DNA of 52,719 nucleotides, taken from contig CABYRL010000008.1 in assembly GCA_902521465.1 (NCBI GenBank), positions 1 to 52,719 on the forward strand, in the 5' to 3' direction. The stretch comes from an uncultured Alphaproteobacteria bacterium (GTDB lineage: Bacteria > Pseudomonadota > Alphaproteobacteria > HIMB59). Of this stretch, positions 1-9,091 are shown in pieces. A program made the position numbers and the translations under genes. A model generated the notes under the pieces. It was not told the DNA's origin, searched no databases, and saw only the letters and a list, made by a program, of their open reading frames with translations. Every line of letters begins with the position of its first letter. Position 1 is the first letter of the stretch.

Positions 1-444
1 AATATTATTGATGACAATCAATATCCTAGTTACTTATCAAAAGGAACTTTTTTCCCTAATTTAAAATTAAGTAATAAAAAGTATATTCATGAGATACTCA
101 AGAATGACGACACATACATTCTTTCAAACAAATATAAAATAAAAAACATAAAAAATTTTATTTTTCTATCTGATGGTTCTGATAAAAATTCTTATCAAAT
201 TGGTAAAAGCTCATATGATTATTTAAATTTAGATAAATGCTATTATATTACAGACAATCATGGCCTAATCACCACAGTAGATATCGTTGATAATATCGGA
301 ATTATCAATCATGAAGATATTGATTCAAAGTATTCAGATAATAAACAATCCAGCATAGATAATTTTTATGCTACAGGTTATGAGCCATCATTACCTAAAT
401 TAAAGCTACCCAAAATTTGGCCTTTTAAATCCAAAACCCAATAA
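1..444 (+). CDS. Hypothetical protein, C-terminal part only
   Basis: An open reading frame enters from the left edge in frame 1 and stops with TAA at 442-444, giving 147 visible residues. It is rich in Asn, Asp, Lys, Ser and Tyr and ends in a basic, proline-containing tail (PKLKLPKIWPFKSKTQ). I recognise no domain and no membrane segment in this part. The base composition matches the neighbouring genes, so it looks native. The next gene begins 41 bases later behind its own -10-like element, so the two are probably separate transcription units. The function is unknown, and the missing N-terminal part may be the informative one. Confidence 0.6.
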   Translation, partial: NIIDDNQYPSYLSKGTFFPNLKLSNKKYIHEILKNDDTYILSNKYKIKNIKNFIFLSDGSDKNSYQIGKSSYDYLNLDKCYYITDNHGLITTVDIVDNIGIINHEDIDSKYSDNKQSSIDNFYATGYEPSLPKLKLPKIWPFKSKTQ

Positions 445-470
445 TTACTTTTATTTAATACATTTAACAA

Positions 471-476
471 TATAAT
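471..476 (+). promoter_or_regulatory. -10 element (perfect TATAAT) of the DAHP synthase gene
   Basis: A perfect TATAAT lies in the short gap between the upstream stop codon and the DAHP synthase ATG at 486. Only nine bases separate it from the ATG, so transcription would start about 2 to 4 bases before the start codon and the mRNA would be essentially leaderless. No Shine-Dalgarno sequence is visible. No good -35 hexamer is seen at 16-18 bp spacing. Confidence 0.5.
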
Positions 477-485
477 CCTTGCCTC

Positions 486-1835
486 ATGAAATGGACTAAA
501 GATAGTTGGAAAAACTTTGAAGCAAAGCAAATGCCTGCTTACGCTGATCAAGGTAATTTAGACTCTGTAATAGAGGAATTATCCTCTATGCCTCCTTTAA
601 TATTTGCTGGTGAGACTAGGTCTCTAAAATCACAAATTTATCAAGTTCAAAAAGGAGAGTCCTTTTATTTACAAGGCGGTGACTGTGCTGAGAGCTTTCA
701 GGAATTAAACCCCAATACAATTCGAGATAATTTTAAATTACTATTGCAAATGTCTGTTGTTTTGACTTTTGCCACTAATAAACCGGTCGTTAAACTAGGG
801 AGAATGGGTGGACAATTTGCTAAACCAAGAAGCTCAGACTTTGAAGAAAAAAACGGTCAAAAGCTACCTAGTTATAGAGGAGATATTATCAATTCATTTG
901 AGTTTAACGAGTCCTCTAGAGAACCAGATCCTAAAAGAATGATCAGAGCTTATAACCATTCAGCTTCAACTTTAAATTTATTAAGAGCTTTTGCTCAAGG
1001 AGGTTTTGCTAGTTTAACACAATTAAATAAATGGAATTTAGATTTTGCAGATAACTTTGATACAACAAAAAAATTTAAAGAATTATCTGAAAAAATTGCA
1101 GAAAGTATAAAATTTATGAATGCCTGTGGTGTAAATGAAAAAAATACAAGAGAACTAAGAGAGACAGATTTTTACACAAGCCATGAAGCACTTCTTTTAC
1201 CTTATGAACAAGCTTTTACAAGAATAGATAGCACTACAGGTGAGTGGTACAATGTAAATTCTCATTTTTTGTGGGTTGGTGATAGAACTAGAGATCCTAA
1301 TGGTGCTCACATACACTATTTAAGTGGTATAAAAAATCCTTTAGGTCTTAAAGTAGGTCCATCTACAACCATTGATGATTTAAAAAAAAATATTGAGATA
1401 CTGAATCCTGAAAATGAAGGTGGAAGACTTACACTTATAGTTAGAATGGGAGCAGATAAAATTAATTCAAAATACCCTGATTTATTGAAAGAAATTAATA
1501 AACTCGGTCTTAATCTTACATGGATATGTGATCCTATGCATGGAAATACATCTACAAGTAAATCTGGCTATAAAACTAGAGCTACTGAGAATATTTTTAA
1601 AGAAATTCAGTCTTTTTTTGAAATTCATAAATCAGAGGGTTCAGTCGCAGGAGGTGTTCACCTTGAATTAACAGGATTAGATGTAACTGAATGTGTCGGT
1701 GGGCCTGATGATATTAAAGATGAAAATTTAGGTGATAGATACCATACGTTTTGTGACCCAAGACTAAATGTTAATCAATCATTAGAGCTATCTTTTCTAC
1801 TGGCTGATTTATTGTCCAATGGCGAAATGAATTAG
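486..1835 (+). CDS. 3-deoxy-7-phosphoheptulonate synthase, class II (plant/Mycobacterium type)
   Basis: This enzyme condenses phosphoenolpyruvate and erythrose 4-phosphate to DAHP, the first committed step of the shikimate pathway, in the cytoplasm. At 449 aa it has the length and motifs of the class II family: GGDCAESF at residues 64-71, whose Cys is a metal ligand in the family, then WVGDRTRDPNGAHIHY, DPMHGNT (His ligand), HLELTGLDVTEC (Glu) and DPRLNVNQSLEL (Asp). It opens a tightly packed plus-strand run continuing through NAPRTase, gltX, cysS, cimA and a tRNA methyltransferase. It is unrelated in sequence to class I AroF/G/H. Feedback regulation cannot be judged from the sequence. Confidence 0.95.
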   Translation: MKWTKDSWKNFEAKQMPAYADQGNLDSVIEELSSMPPLIFAGETRSLKSQIYQVQKGESFYLQGGDCAESFQELNPNTIRDNFKLLLQMSVVLTFATNKPVVKLGRMGGQFAKPRSSDFEEKNGQKLPSYRGDIINSFEFNESSREPDPKRMIRAYNHSASTLNLLRAFAQGGFASLTQLNKWNLDFADNFDTTKKFKELSEKIAESIKFMNACGVNEKNTRELRETDFYTSHEALLLPYEQAFTRIDSTTGEWYNVNSHFLWVGDRTRDPNGAHIHYLSGIKNPLGLKVGPSTTIDDLKKNIEILNPENEGGRLTLIVRMGADKINSKYPDLLKEINKLGLNLTWICDPMHGNTSTSKSGYKTRATENIFKEIQSFFEIHKSEGSVAGGVHLELTGLDVTECVGGPDDIKDENLGDRYHTFCDPRLNVNQSLELSFLLADLLSNGEMN

Positions 1836-1849
1836 TTTTCTTATTCATA

Positions 1850-2977
1850 ATGAATAAAAAAACAAATTCAAATTTAATTAATAATTTTACTGATAATTAT
1901 TTTTTAAAAACAAAAAAAATTATCCATAAGTATGGAGATATTAAAGTTACTTATGCTGTTTTTATTCGTAGACCAGGTGTTATAGCATTAAAACTAGCAA
2001 TAAATTGGATTAAACAAATTTCAAAAGACAGAGGAATAAAAGTATCAACTTCTAGTCCATTCAAAGAGGGTGACCATTTCGGTGCTGGAGAACCAATTCT
2101 TTATATTAGGGGTTCTTTTAAACATATAGTCGATTTGGAAACTTTACTCTTACAAAAAATTGGTCCAGCTTGTATAGCAGCAGCTAATGCATATCAAATG
2201 TGTTTAGACTTGCCTAAAACGTCCTTCATAGCTATGGATGCAAGACATTGTGCAGGTACAGAGATGTCTGAATTAATGTCATATGCGGCATCAGTAGGAT
2301 CTAAATCAGCAAAAAGAAAGAAAGCTAAAGGCTTTATTGGAACATCGATAGATGCAACATCACATTATTTTCAATCTAATAAAGCATTAGGAACGATGCC
2401 ACATGCATTAATAGGATATGCAGGATCTACTCTTGAGGCAGTAAAAATGTTTCATGAAACATTTCCAAAAGATGATTTAGTTGTATTGCCTGATTATTTC
2501 GGTAAGGAAATCACTGACTCTATTCAAGTTTGTAGCCACTTCGATAAGTTGTCTAAAGCTGGAAAAGTAATGATAAGACTTGATACCCCAAATGGAAGAT
2601 TTATTGAGAGTCTTGATACCTCAAAATCATATGAGGTCTTAGAAAAACACGCACCCGGTTCAATCAAAGAATACAGATCTGACAAAGAGTTAAAACACTT
2701 AGTTGGGCCTGGAGTCTCTGCTGCATCTTTGTGGTATTTGAGAGCACAACTTGATAATTTTGGTTTTAAAAAAGTAAAAATTATTGCATCTAGCGGATTT
2801 ACAAATGAGAAATGCAAGGCAATGTCTTTAGCCAAAGCTCCAATAGATGTCATAGGAACTGGAAGTTATCTACCAGAAAAGTGGTCAGAAACATATGCAA
2901 CTGCTGATATTATAAAATATGGTAATTCCTCTAGAGTAAAAGTTTCAAGAGAATACCTCTTAAAAAAAGTTAAATGA
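1850..2977 (+). CDS. pncB: Nicotinate phosphoribosyltransferase family protein
   Basis: The likely reaction is conversion of nicotinate and PRPP to nicotinate mononucleotide in NAD salvage. The 375-aa protein has the features of the short NAPRTase/quinolinate PRTase fold: an N-terminal segment with FIRRPGV, then MDARHCAG, GFIGTSIDATSH with GTMPHALIGY, the RLDTPNGRF strand, and a late glycine-rich phosphate-binding stretch (IDVIGTGSYLP). It is shorter than E. coli PncB and closer to the compact forms of other bacteria and archaea. It starts 14 bases after the DAHP synthase stop, and its stop overlaps the gltX start in an ATGA arrangement, so it is cotranscribed and probably translationally coupled. 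The substrate is inferred from the family; nicotinamide is a possible alternative. Confidence 0.85.
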   Translation: MNKKTNSNLINNFTDNYFLKTKKIIHKYGDIKVTYAVFIRRPGVIALKLAINWIKQISKDRGIKVSTSSPFKEGDHFGAGEPILYIRGSFKHIVDLETLLLQKIGPACIAAANAYQMCLDLPKTSFIAMDARHCAGTEMSELMSYAASVGSKSAKRKKAKGFIGTSIDATSHYFQSNKALGTMPHALIGYAGSTLEAVKMFHETFPKDDLVVLPDYFGKEITDSIQVCSHFDKLSKAGKVMIRLDTPNGRFIESLDTSKSYEVLEKHAPGSIKEYRSDKELKHLVGPGVSAASLWYLRAQLDNFGFKKVKIIASSGFTNEKCKAMSLAKAPIDVIGTGSYLPEKWSETYATADIIKYGNSSRVKVSREYLLKKVK

Positions 2978-4305
2978 TAATTACACGTTTTGCCCCGAGC
3001 CCAACTGGTCACCTGCACTTAGGAAATATGAGATCTTGCTTTTTAAATTGGGCATATTCAAAAAAAAATAATGGTAAATTTATTCTTAGATATGACGACA
3101 CTGACCAAGAGAGAAGCAAAGATGAATATGTAGAGTCCATAGCATCTGATCTTGATTGGTTAAAAATAAAATATGATGAAACTTTTTATCAAAGTAAAAG
3201 AATTGAGAGATATAATGAACTTTTCGATCAATTAATTTCTTTAAAATTTGTTTATCCATGTTTTGAGTCAAGTGAGGATTTAGATATAAAAAAAAAGTTG
3301 CAGTTAAAAGCAGGAAAACCTCCAATCTACGATAGATCCTCATTAAATTTATCTAAAGAAGAAGTTGAAAAAAAAATAATTAATGGTAATCAGCCTTATT
3401 GGAGATTTAAGCTTTCACAGACTAAAATTAAATGGAATGATTTAGTAAAAGGAGAGACCGAAGTAGATCTAGCTTCTCAATCAGATCCTGTTTTAAGGAG
3501 GGCTGATGGTAGCTACCTCTACCATTTTCCAAGTGTTGTCGATGATATAGATATGAAAATATCTCACATTATTAGAGGCGAAGATCACTTAACTAATTCA
3601 GCAATTCATTTAGAATTATTTAAATGTTTAAATTCTGATTTACCTTCATTAGGTCACAATCCATTAATGCTTAATGAGGATGGAACAAAACTAAGTAAGA
3701 GAAATTTGGACTCAATTTCACTTAAGCAATTCAGAAACAGTGGATATACAATTAACAGTATTCTATCTTATTTGTATTCACTTGGTTCAAACTCAGATTA
3801 TGATTTTGAAACCATTTTAGAGAATAATTTTAGAGATTTTAATTTAGAGGGTATTTCTAAAAACTTACCAAAAATTGATATTCATAAAATCGACTTTTTT
3901 CAAAAAAATTCATTAAGGTCAATGAATTTAAAAGGTTTAAATAATGAATTCCCTGAGCTAGAAGAGTTAGCTTTAACTGAAGCTGAGTGGGAACTTATTA
4001 AAGAAAATGTTGAAAAGTATGAAGATATAAAAAATTTATGGAATATTATTAATAGAAGAGAAATTAAAATTCAACCCTCAGGTGACTTTATCAAACTTTT
4101 GACTAAAAATTTGAATGGTATTTCAAATTTTAGTTTTGATGAATATGTCAATTACTTAATGAGCATTGATAAATCACTATCAAAAAAAGAAATATTTACT
4201 AATACACGTTATATACTTACAGGTAATCAAAATGGCCCATCTGTTAAAGACCTATATAATTATTTTGGCCACGAAGGTTTAAAAAAAATTTTAAATGAAT
4301 ATTAA
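2974..4305 (+). CDS. gltX: Glutamyl-tRNA synthetase
   Basis: This class I aminoacyl-tRNA synthetase charges tRNA-Glu with glutamate. The N-terminus carries RFAPSPTGHLHLGN (residues 5-18), the family version of the HIGH motif, and KLSKRN in the middle of the protein is the KMSKS equivalent; RYDDTDQERS is also typical. At 443 aa it is slightly shorter than most bacterial GltX. Many Alphaproteobacteria have two GltX copies, one of which mischarges tRNA-Gln for the amidotransferase route; which type this is cannot be told here. The ATG overlaps the previous stop by 4 bases, and its own 3' end overlaps cysS by 11 bases. Confidence 0.95.
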   Translation: MIITRFAPSPTGHLHLGNMRSCFLNWAYSKKNNGKFILRYDDTDQERSKDEYVESIASDLDWLKIKYDETFYQSKRIERYNELFDQLISLKFVYPCFESSEDLDIKKKLQLKAGKPPIYDRSSLNLSKEEVEKKIINGNQPYWRFKLSQTKIKWNDLVKGETEVDLASQSDPVLRRADGSYLYHFPSVVDDIDMKISHIIRGEDHLTNSAIHLELFKCLNSDLPSLGHNPLMLNEDGTKLSKRNLDSISLKQFRNSGYTINSILSYLYSLGSNSDYDFETILENNFRDFNLEGISKNLPKIDIHKIDFFQKNSLRSMNLKGLNNEFPELEELALTEAEWELIKENVEKYEDIKNLWNIINRREIKIQPSGDFIKLLTKNLNGISNFSFDEYVNYLMSIDKSLSKKEIFTNTRYILTGNQNGPSVKDLYNYFGHEGLKKILNEY

Positions 4306-5629
4306 TCTTTTTAACACTTTAACCAAAAAAAAAGAAAAACTTATACCTATTAACTCATCTGCAGTTAAGATGTATGCTTGTGGACCCACCCTTTACAGTA
4401 ATCCACACATAGGAAACTTCAGACCAATTATAGTTTTTGATATCTTATTTAGAGTCCTAAGACTAATTTTTGGAGAGGATAGTGTACGTTACGTCAGAAA
4501 TATAACAGACATTGATGATAAAATTATAGATAAAGCCAATGAACTTAAAATATCAACAGATGAGTTGGTTAATTCTACTCAAAAAATATATCAACAAAAT
4601 CTAAGTTCTTTATCAATATTATCTCCAACACATGAACCAAAAGCCACAGATTATATTTCAAAAATGATTGAGATGATTACATCTCTTATTGAAAAAAAAT
4701 ATGCTTATGTATCTGAAGGACATGTTTTATTTGAAGCAAAGAAATATAAGGGTTATGGTTCTCTCTCTAAGTTCTCATTAAAAGACATAATATCTGGTGC
4801 AAGAGTAGAAGTTGCCGATTACAAAAAAAATCCTGAAGATTTTGTTCTTTGGAAACCATCAAAAACAAATGAACCTCATTGGGATAGCCCATGGGGTAAT
4901 GGTAGACCTGGATGGCACATAGAGTGTTCAGCTATGATTTCAGAATTACTTGGAGAAACCATTGATATCCATGCGGGCGGTATTGATCTTATTTTTCCAC
5001 ATCACGAGAATGAAATTGCTCAGTCAACATGTTGTCATGATAAAAAAATGTCGAACTTTTGGCTCCATAATGGATTTATAAATTTTAAGGGTGAAAAAAT
5101 GTCAAAATCTTTAGGAAATACCTCAATTGTTAATGATTTATTATCTAAACACGATCCTGCTGTTCTCAAATATTCACTACTGACTACTCATTATCGTCAA
5201 CCACTTGATTTTTCAAACGATCTTATAAGTTATAGTGAAAACATCATTAACAAGTGGAGAGAACATATTAAAGAGGTTAATAGCAAAGAATTAGACTCAG
5301 AATTTGTTAATGCACTTTTAGATGACCTAAATACCCCAAAAGCACTGATGAGATTACAGCAAATAATAGCTAACATTAAAAAAGACAAGAATAATGATGA
5401 TTTATTAGCTCATTTTAATAATGGTTTAAGCTTACTGGGATTAAATCCTAGTTTTAAGAAAAAAGATTTTAACCTTGATAAAGAATTTATTGAAAATATG
5501 ATATCTCGCCGACAAGAGGCTAAAAATAATAAAGACTTTGAACTAGCAGATAAAATTAGAGATGAGTTATTTAAACAAGGGATTGTTTTAGAAGACACCA
5601 AAAATGGCACAACATGGAAGAAAAATTAG
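4295..5629 (+). CDS. cysS: Cysteinyl-tRNA synthetase
   Basis: This monomeric class I synthetase charges tRNA-Cys. The N-terminus shows YACGPTLYSNPHIGN, combining the first zinc-binding Cys with the HIGH-like motif. Further zinc ligands are visible in WHIECSAM and FPHHENEIAQS, and GEKMSKSLGN is the KMSKS loop. At 444 aa it is typical in length. It overlaps gltX by 11 bases and cimA by 16 bases, which argues for one polycistronic message. The cysS-cimA neighbourhood is common in Alphaproteobacteria. Confidence 0.97.
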   Translation: MNINLFNTLTKKKEKLIPINSSAVKMYACGPTLYSNPHIGNFRPIIVFDILFRVLRLIFGEDSVRYVRNITDIDDKIIDKANELKISTDELVNSTQKIYQQNLSSLSILSPTHEPKATDYISKMIEMITSLIEKKYAYVSEGHVLFEAKKYKGYGSLSKFSLKDIISGARVEVADYKKNPEDFVLWKPSKTNEPHWDSPWGNGRPGWHIECSAMISELLGETIDIHAGGIDLIFPHHENEIAQSTCCHDKKMSNFWLHNGFINFKGEKMSKSLGNTSIVNDLLSKHDPAVLKYSLLTTHYRQPLDFSNDLISYSENIINKWREHIKEVNSKELDSEFVNALLDDLNTPKALMRLQQIIANIKKDKNNDDLLAHFNNGLSLLGLNPSFKKKDFNLDKEFIENMISRRQEAKNNKDFELADKIRDELFKQGIVLEDTKNGTTWKKN

Positions 5630-7206
5630 AAAATAAAATTTATTTTTTTGACACCACATTAAGAGATGGACAACAAACTACCGGTGTTGATTTTAGTGTA
5701 GATGATAAAATCAAATTCTCTAATGCTCTCGATGAATTAGGTTTAGATTATATTGAGGGTGGTTGGCCAGGGTCAAATCCAACTGATGATAGTTTTTTTA
5801 ATTCTACAACAAATCTTAAAAATTCTAGTTTGGTTGCTTTTGGAATGACCAGAAGACCTAACACTAGTGTTTCAAACGACCCAGGTCTAAATACTTTAAT
5901 CAATACAAACGTAAAACATATTTGCATCGTTGGGAAATCATCTTCGTATCAGGTCGAAAAGGCTTTAGGGATTCCAAAATCTGATAACCTAAAAATGATT
6001 GGTGAGAGTATTGCTCATATCAATGAAAAAGGTTTAGAGGCAATGTATGATGCTGAGCATTTTTTTGATGGATATAAATCAGATCCTAAATTCGCATTAG
6101 ATTGTTTAACTGAGGCTTTAAATAATGGAGCTAGGTGGATAGTATTGTGTGATACTAATGGTGGAACTCTGCCAAATGAAGTAGAGACAATTGTTCAAGA
6201 AGTAACAAAATATATACCAGGTGAAAAACTGGGCATCCATGCGCATAATGATACAGAAAATGCAGTTGCCAACTCACTTGCTGCTGTGCGAGCAGGAGTG
6301 AGACAAATTCAAGGCACAATTAATGGATTAGGGGAAAGATGTGGAAATGCTAATTTAGTATCTCTTATTCCCTCAATAATTTTGAAAACAAAATTTGAAA
6401 CTAGTATTCCTAAAGAAAAATTATCAGCCTTGAAGAAAACCTCATTGCTTTTAGATGAAATTTTAAATCGTATGCCAAATACTCAACAAGCCTATGTTGG
6501 TGAAAACGCCTTTTCACATAAAGGTGGTTTGCATGTTTCTGCAATTAACAAAGACCCTAAAACATATGAGCATATAGACCCAGAAATAGTAGGTAATACT
6601 AGAAAAGTTGTAATTTCTGATCAATCTGGCCGATCCAATATCATTTCTCTTTTAAATACTGTTGGTATTAACCCAGATGATCATTCAGATAAATTAGATT
6701 TTTTACTCCAAAAAGTAAAAGAGAGAGAATTCAAGGGTTACGCTTACGATCAGGCAATTGCGAGTTTTGAGATATTAGCTAGAAAAACACTTTTCGGTAT
6801 CCCAGAGTACTTTGAGTTAAAAAGATTTAAAGTTATTGATGATAGAAGGTGGAATGCTAAAGGGGAATTAGTAACTGAGTCTGAAGCAACCGTAAGGATA
6901 GAAGTTGAAAAAAAAGAATACATGAATGTAGAATTAGGAAATGGTCCTGTAAATGCTTTGGACAAAGCTTTAAGAAAATCATTAATGGGCTTTTACCCTT
7001 CTTTAGAGGATTTAGAATTAACTGATTTTAAGGTAAGAATTTTATCCTCAGAAAAAGGAACAGATGCAATAGTTCGTGTTCTTATTGAGACAAATGATCA
7101 AAAAGGATCTATTTGGACTACAGTAGGTGTCTCTACCAATATAATTGATGCGTCTTATAATGCCCTTAGAGAGAGCTTAATTTATAAATTAATTAAGTCC
7201 TCTTGA
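5614..7206 (+). CDS. cimA: (R)-citramalate synthase
   Basis: The predicted reaction is condensation of acetyl-CoA and pyruvate to citramalate, giving a threonine-independent entry to isoleucine synthesis. It belongs to the isopropylmalate/citramalate synthase family: DTTLRDGQQTTG near the N-terminus is the DRE-TIM metallolyase signature, GIHAHNDTENAVANS supplies metal-binding His residues, and GLGERCGNANL follows. The 530-aa length and the long C-terminal LeuA-type regulatory domain suggest allosteric control, probably by isoleucine. GGWPGSNPTD after the first motif is characteristic of the CimA branch rather than LeuA. It overlaps cysS by 16 bases and the next gene by 4. Confidence 0.9.
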   Translation: MEEKLENKIYFFDTTLRDGQQTTGVDFSVDDKIKFSNALDELGLDYIEGGWPGSNPTDDSFFNSTTNLKNSSLVAFGMTRRPNTSVSNDPGLNTLINTNVKHICIVGKSSSYQVEKALGIPKSDNLKMIGESIAHINEKGLEAMYDAEHFFDGYKSDPKFALDCLTEALNNGARWIVLCDTNGGTLPNEVETIVQEVTKYIPGEKLGIHAHNDTENAVANSLAAVRAGVRQIQGTINGLGERCGNANLVSLIPSIILKTKFETSIPKEKLSALKKTSLLLDEILNRMPNTQQAYVGENAFSHKGGLHVSAINKDPKTYEHIDPEIVGNTRKVVISDQSGRSNIISLLNTVGINPDDHSDKLDFLLQKVKEREFKGYAYDQAIASFEILARKTLFGIPEYFELKRFKVIDDRRWNAKGELVTESEATVRIEVEKKEYMNVELGNGPVNALDKALRKSLMGFYPSLEDLELTDFKVRILSSEKGTDAIVRVLIETNDQKGSIWTTVGVSTNIIDASYNALRESLIYKLIKSS

Positions 7207-7892
7207 AAAAAACAATTCAATTTATATTAAACAAACCCCAGTTATCTGAAAATGTTGGCATGTCCCTAAGATCAATAGGATGTTTTGGTTTTGAGAACTT
7301 ATCCTTAGTAAGTCCAAGAAAAATTTGGCCTAATGATAAGGGAATAAAATCTGCAAAGCATTTTTCATCCTTAGTTAAAAAAGTTAAGGTATATAAATCA
7401 ATACCAGAAGCTATGAAAGGTAGCGATATATTAATTGCAACAACAGTTAGGAAAAGAGACTTTCACATACCTCCAATAAAAGTAAATGAAATATATAAAC
7501 TAAAATCGAAAAAAATATCAATTTTGTTTGGTCAAGAAAATAATGGATTGTCTAATAAGGAGATATCTCATGCTAACTTTCTATTGTCTATACCTACTTA
7601 CAACAAGAGTTCTCTCAATTTATCTCATACTGTAGCTTTAATTGCTTATGAATTGAGCCAAATATCTCTTTCTAATATTAAACCAACTTTTGAAAATTCT
7701 CCTGCAAGCTCAAAAGATATTGAAAAATTTTTATCATTTCTGATGAAAATACTAGAAAAAAGAAAATTTACATCAATTTCATCCAAAAGAGATAATTTAG
7801 AAATATCTTTAAGAAATTTTTTAAAAACATCAAAAATTGACCAAAAACAAATAAAAACAGCCTATGGAATTTTGAAATTTATTACAAAATAA
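7203..7892 (+). CDS. TrmJ-like tRNA/rRNA 2'-O-methyltransferase (SPOUT family)
   Basis: This is a SpoU/TrmH-type methyltransferase, most like TrmJ, which methylates the ribose at position 32 of some tRNAs. Visible motifs are the N-terminal SENVGMSLRSIGCFG (motif 1), LFGQENNGLSNKEI (motif 2) and SLNLSHTVALIAYEL (motif 3), which build the knotted SAM-binding site. The start is TTG at 7203, overlapping the cimA TGA, and no upstream in-frame ATG exists. The 229-aa length fits the family. The C-terminal helical part (about residues 160-229) corresponds to the TrmJ extension. The exact target nucleotide is inferred from the family. Confidence 0.85.
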   Translation: MKKTIQFILNKPQLSENVGMSLRSIGCFGFENLSLVSPRKIWPNDKGIKSAKHFSSLVKKVKVYKSIPEAMKGSDILIATTVRKRDFHIPPIKVNEIYKLKSKKISILFGQENNGLSNKEISHANFLLSIPTYNKSSLNLSHTVALIAYELSQISLSNIKPTFENSPASSKDIEKFLSFLMKILEKRKFTSISSKRDNLEISLRNFLKTSKIDQKQIKTAYGILKFITK

Positions 7893-7893
7893 A

Positions 7894-7921
7894 TTGACTT
7901 AAAAGGCTAAATCTATATAAA
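7894..7921 (+). promoter_or_regulatory. Putative sigma-70 type promoter of rpsD
   Basis: TTGACT at 7894-7899 and TATAAA at 7916-7921 are separated by 16 bp in the 39-base gap between the TrmJ-like gene and rpsD. Both hexamers match the consensus well. The ATG at 7932 lies only ten bases beyond the -10, so the transcript would have a leader of about 4 bases. No Shine-Dalgarno sequence precedes the ATG. Confidence 0.6.
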
Positions 7922-7931
7922 TCACCAATTC

Positions 7932-8549
7932 ATGACAAAAAGACTATCGTCAAAACATAAAATTGATAGAAGACTAGGCCTAAATTTATGGGGTAGGCCT
8001 AAAAGTCCTTTTAATAGAAGACCATATGGTCCCGGCCAACATGGTCAAGCAAGAAGAAGAAAACCCTCTGATTTTGGAGTTCAATTAGCAGCTAAACAAA
8101 AGCTCAAAAAATATTATGGCGATATTACTGAAAAACAATTTTTAAAAATTTATCAAGCAGCTTCTAGAAAAAAAGGCGATACTAGTCAAATTCTAATTGA
8201 ACTTTTAGAACGAAGATTAGATGCAGTTGTGTTTAGATTAAAGTTTGCTCCAACTGTATTTTCTGCAAGACAACTAGTAAATCACGGGCATGTTTTGGTT
8301 AACGGTAAAGTAGTAAATAAAAAATCTTATCAGGTTAATGATGGTGATGAAATATCCCTTCAACAAACCAGCCAGAATATCCCAATGATAATTCAAACAT
8401 TGAGCTCTAATGAAAGAGATGTTCCTGAGTATTTACAATTAGAAATATCAAAATGTCTTGGTAAATTTGTAAGAGGACCTCAATTAACAGATGTTCCTTA
8501 CCCTGTTCAAATGGAACCTAATTTAGTCGTCGAATTCTACTCTAGATAA
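7932..8549 (+). CDS. rpsD: 30S ribosomal protein S4
   Basis: This primary assembly protein binds the 5' domain of 16S rRNA and is part of the mRNA entry site. The 205-aa sequence begins with the typical S4 N-terminus and has the [18 protein letters not shown] segment, then [36 protein letters not shown], the S4 RNA-binding fold, at about residues 94-130. The zinc-binding Cys residues found in some S4 proteins are absent, as in most Alphaproteobacteria. It is preceded by its own promoter-like sequence and followed 59 bases later by a TPR gene on the same strand. Confidence 0.97.
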   Translation: MTKRLSSKHKIDRRLGLNLWGRPKSPFNRRPYGPGQHGQARRRKPSDFGVQLAAKQKLKKYYGDITEKQFLKIYQAASRKKGDTSQILIELLERRLDAVVFRLKFAPTVFSARQLVNHGHVLVNGKVVNKKSYQVNDGDEISLQQTSQNIPMIIQTLSSNERDVPEYLQLEISKCLGKFVRGPQLTDVPYPVQMEPNLVVEFYSR

Positions 8550-8608
8550 TCAATAGTTAATTATTCATTCAATTAATCTAACAACGCGTAAATTTCGAAA
8601 AGATACTT

Positions 8609-9061
8609 ATGAAAATAAAAATATTAACAGTCATATTTTCTCTTTTTATTTCAAGCCTTTTCGCTGCTGGATCTAGCTCCGATAGTAGTGCTAAAACTAA
8701 TTATGGAAAAGATTATAAGTCAGCAATTAAGCTTATAAGAAGCAAAGATTATGATAAAGCAATAAGAAAGCTTAAGACACTTACAACCGCTACTTCAACA
8801 GATTTTACTAAAGCTGATGTTTACAATGAGTTAGGTTTTGCTTACAGAAAAAGTGAAGACTTTGATAATGCAGCAAAATATTACAAAAAAGCTCTTGAAT
8901 TAGACCCAGAACACTTAGGTGCTATCGAATATCAAGGTGAGATGTATGTAGATCTTGGTCAAAAAGAAAATGCCCTAAATAATTTAGCTTTACTTAAAAA
9001 ACTAGTTGGTGAAAATAATTCTTATTATAAAGAATTAAATAATTATATTTCAAATAACTAA
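8609..9061 (+). CDS. Small exported tetratricopeptide-repeat protein
   Basis: The 150-aa product starts with a signal peptide (MKIKILTVIFSLFISSLFAAG, cleavage probably after the AA near residue 20). A low-complexity Ser/Asp linker follows, then about three TPR units; the clearest is ADVYNELGFAYRKSEDFDNAAKYYKKALELDPEHL. TPR domains mediate protein contacts, so a periplasmic scaffold or assembly role is likely, but the partner is unknown. The gene sits alone between rpsD and an intrinsic terminator. The mature protein has no cysteine that could make it a lipoprotein. Confidence 0.75.
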   Translation: MKIKILTVIFSLFISSLFAAGSSSDSSAKTNYGKDYKSAIKLIRSKDYDKAIRKLKTLTTATSTDFTKADVYNELGFAYRKSEDFDNAAKYYKKALELDPEHLGAIEYQGEMYVDLGQKENALNNLALLKKLVGENNSYYKELNNYISNN

Positions 9062-9066
9062 TGAGA

Positions 9067-9091
9067 GGGGCAAAATAAATGCCCCTTTTTT
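9067..9091 (+). terminator. Intrinsic terminator behind the TPR gene
   Basis: GGGGCA (9067-9072) pairs perfectly with TGCCCC (9080-9085) around a 7-base AT loop and is followed by six T (9086-9091). It lies 5 bases after the TPR stop codon. The last two T bases are also part of the opposite-strand grxD stop codon, so the hairpin stands between two convergent units. On the minus strand the stem is not followed by a strong T run, so it is best read as serving the plus strand. Confidence 0.85.

Noticed and set aside
8557-8578. Hairpin TTAATT/AATTAA after rpsD as a terminator
   Set aside because: A pure A-T stem without a following T run is not a convincing terminator in such AT-rich DNA.
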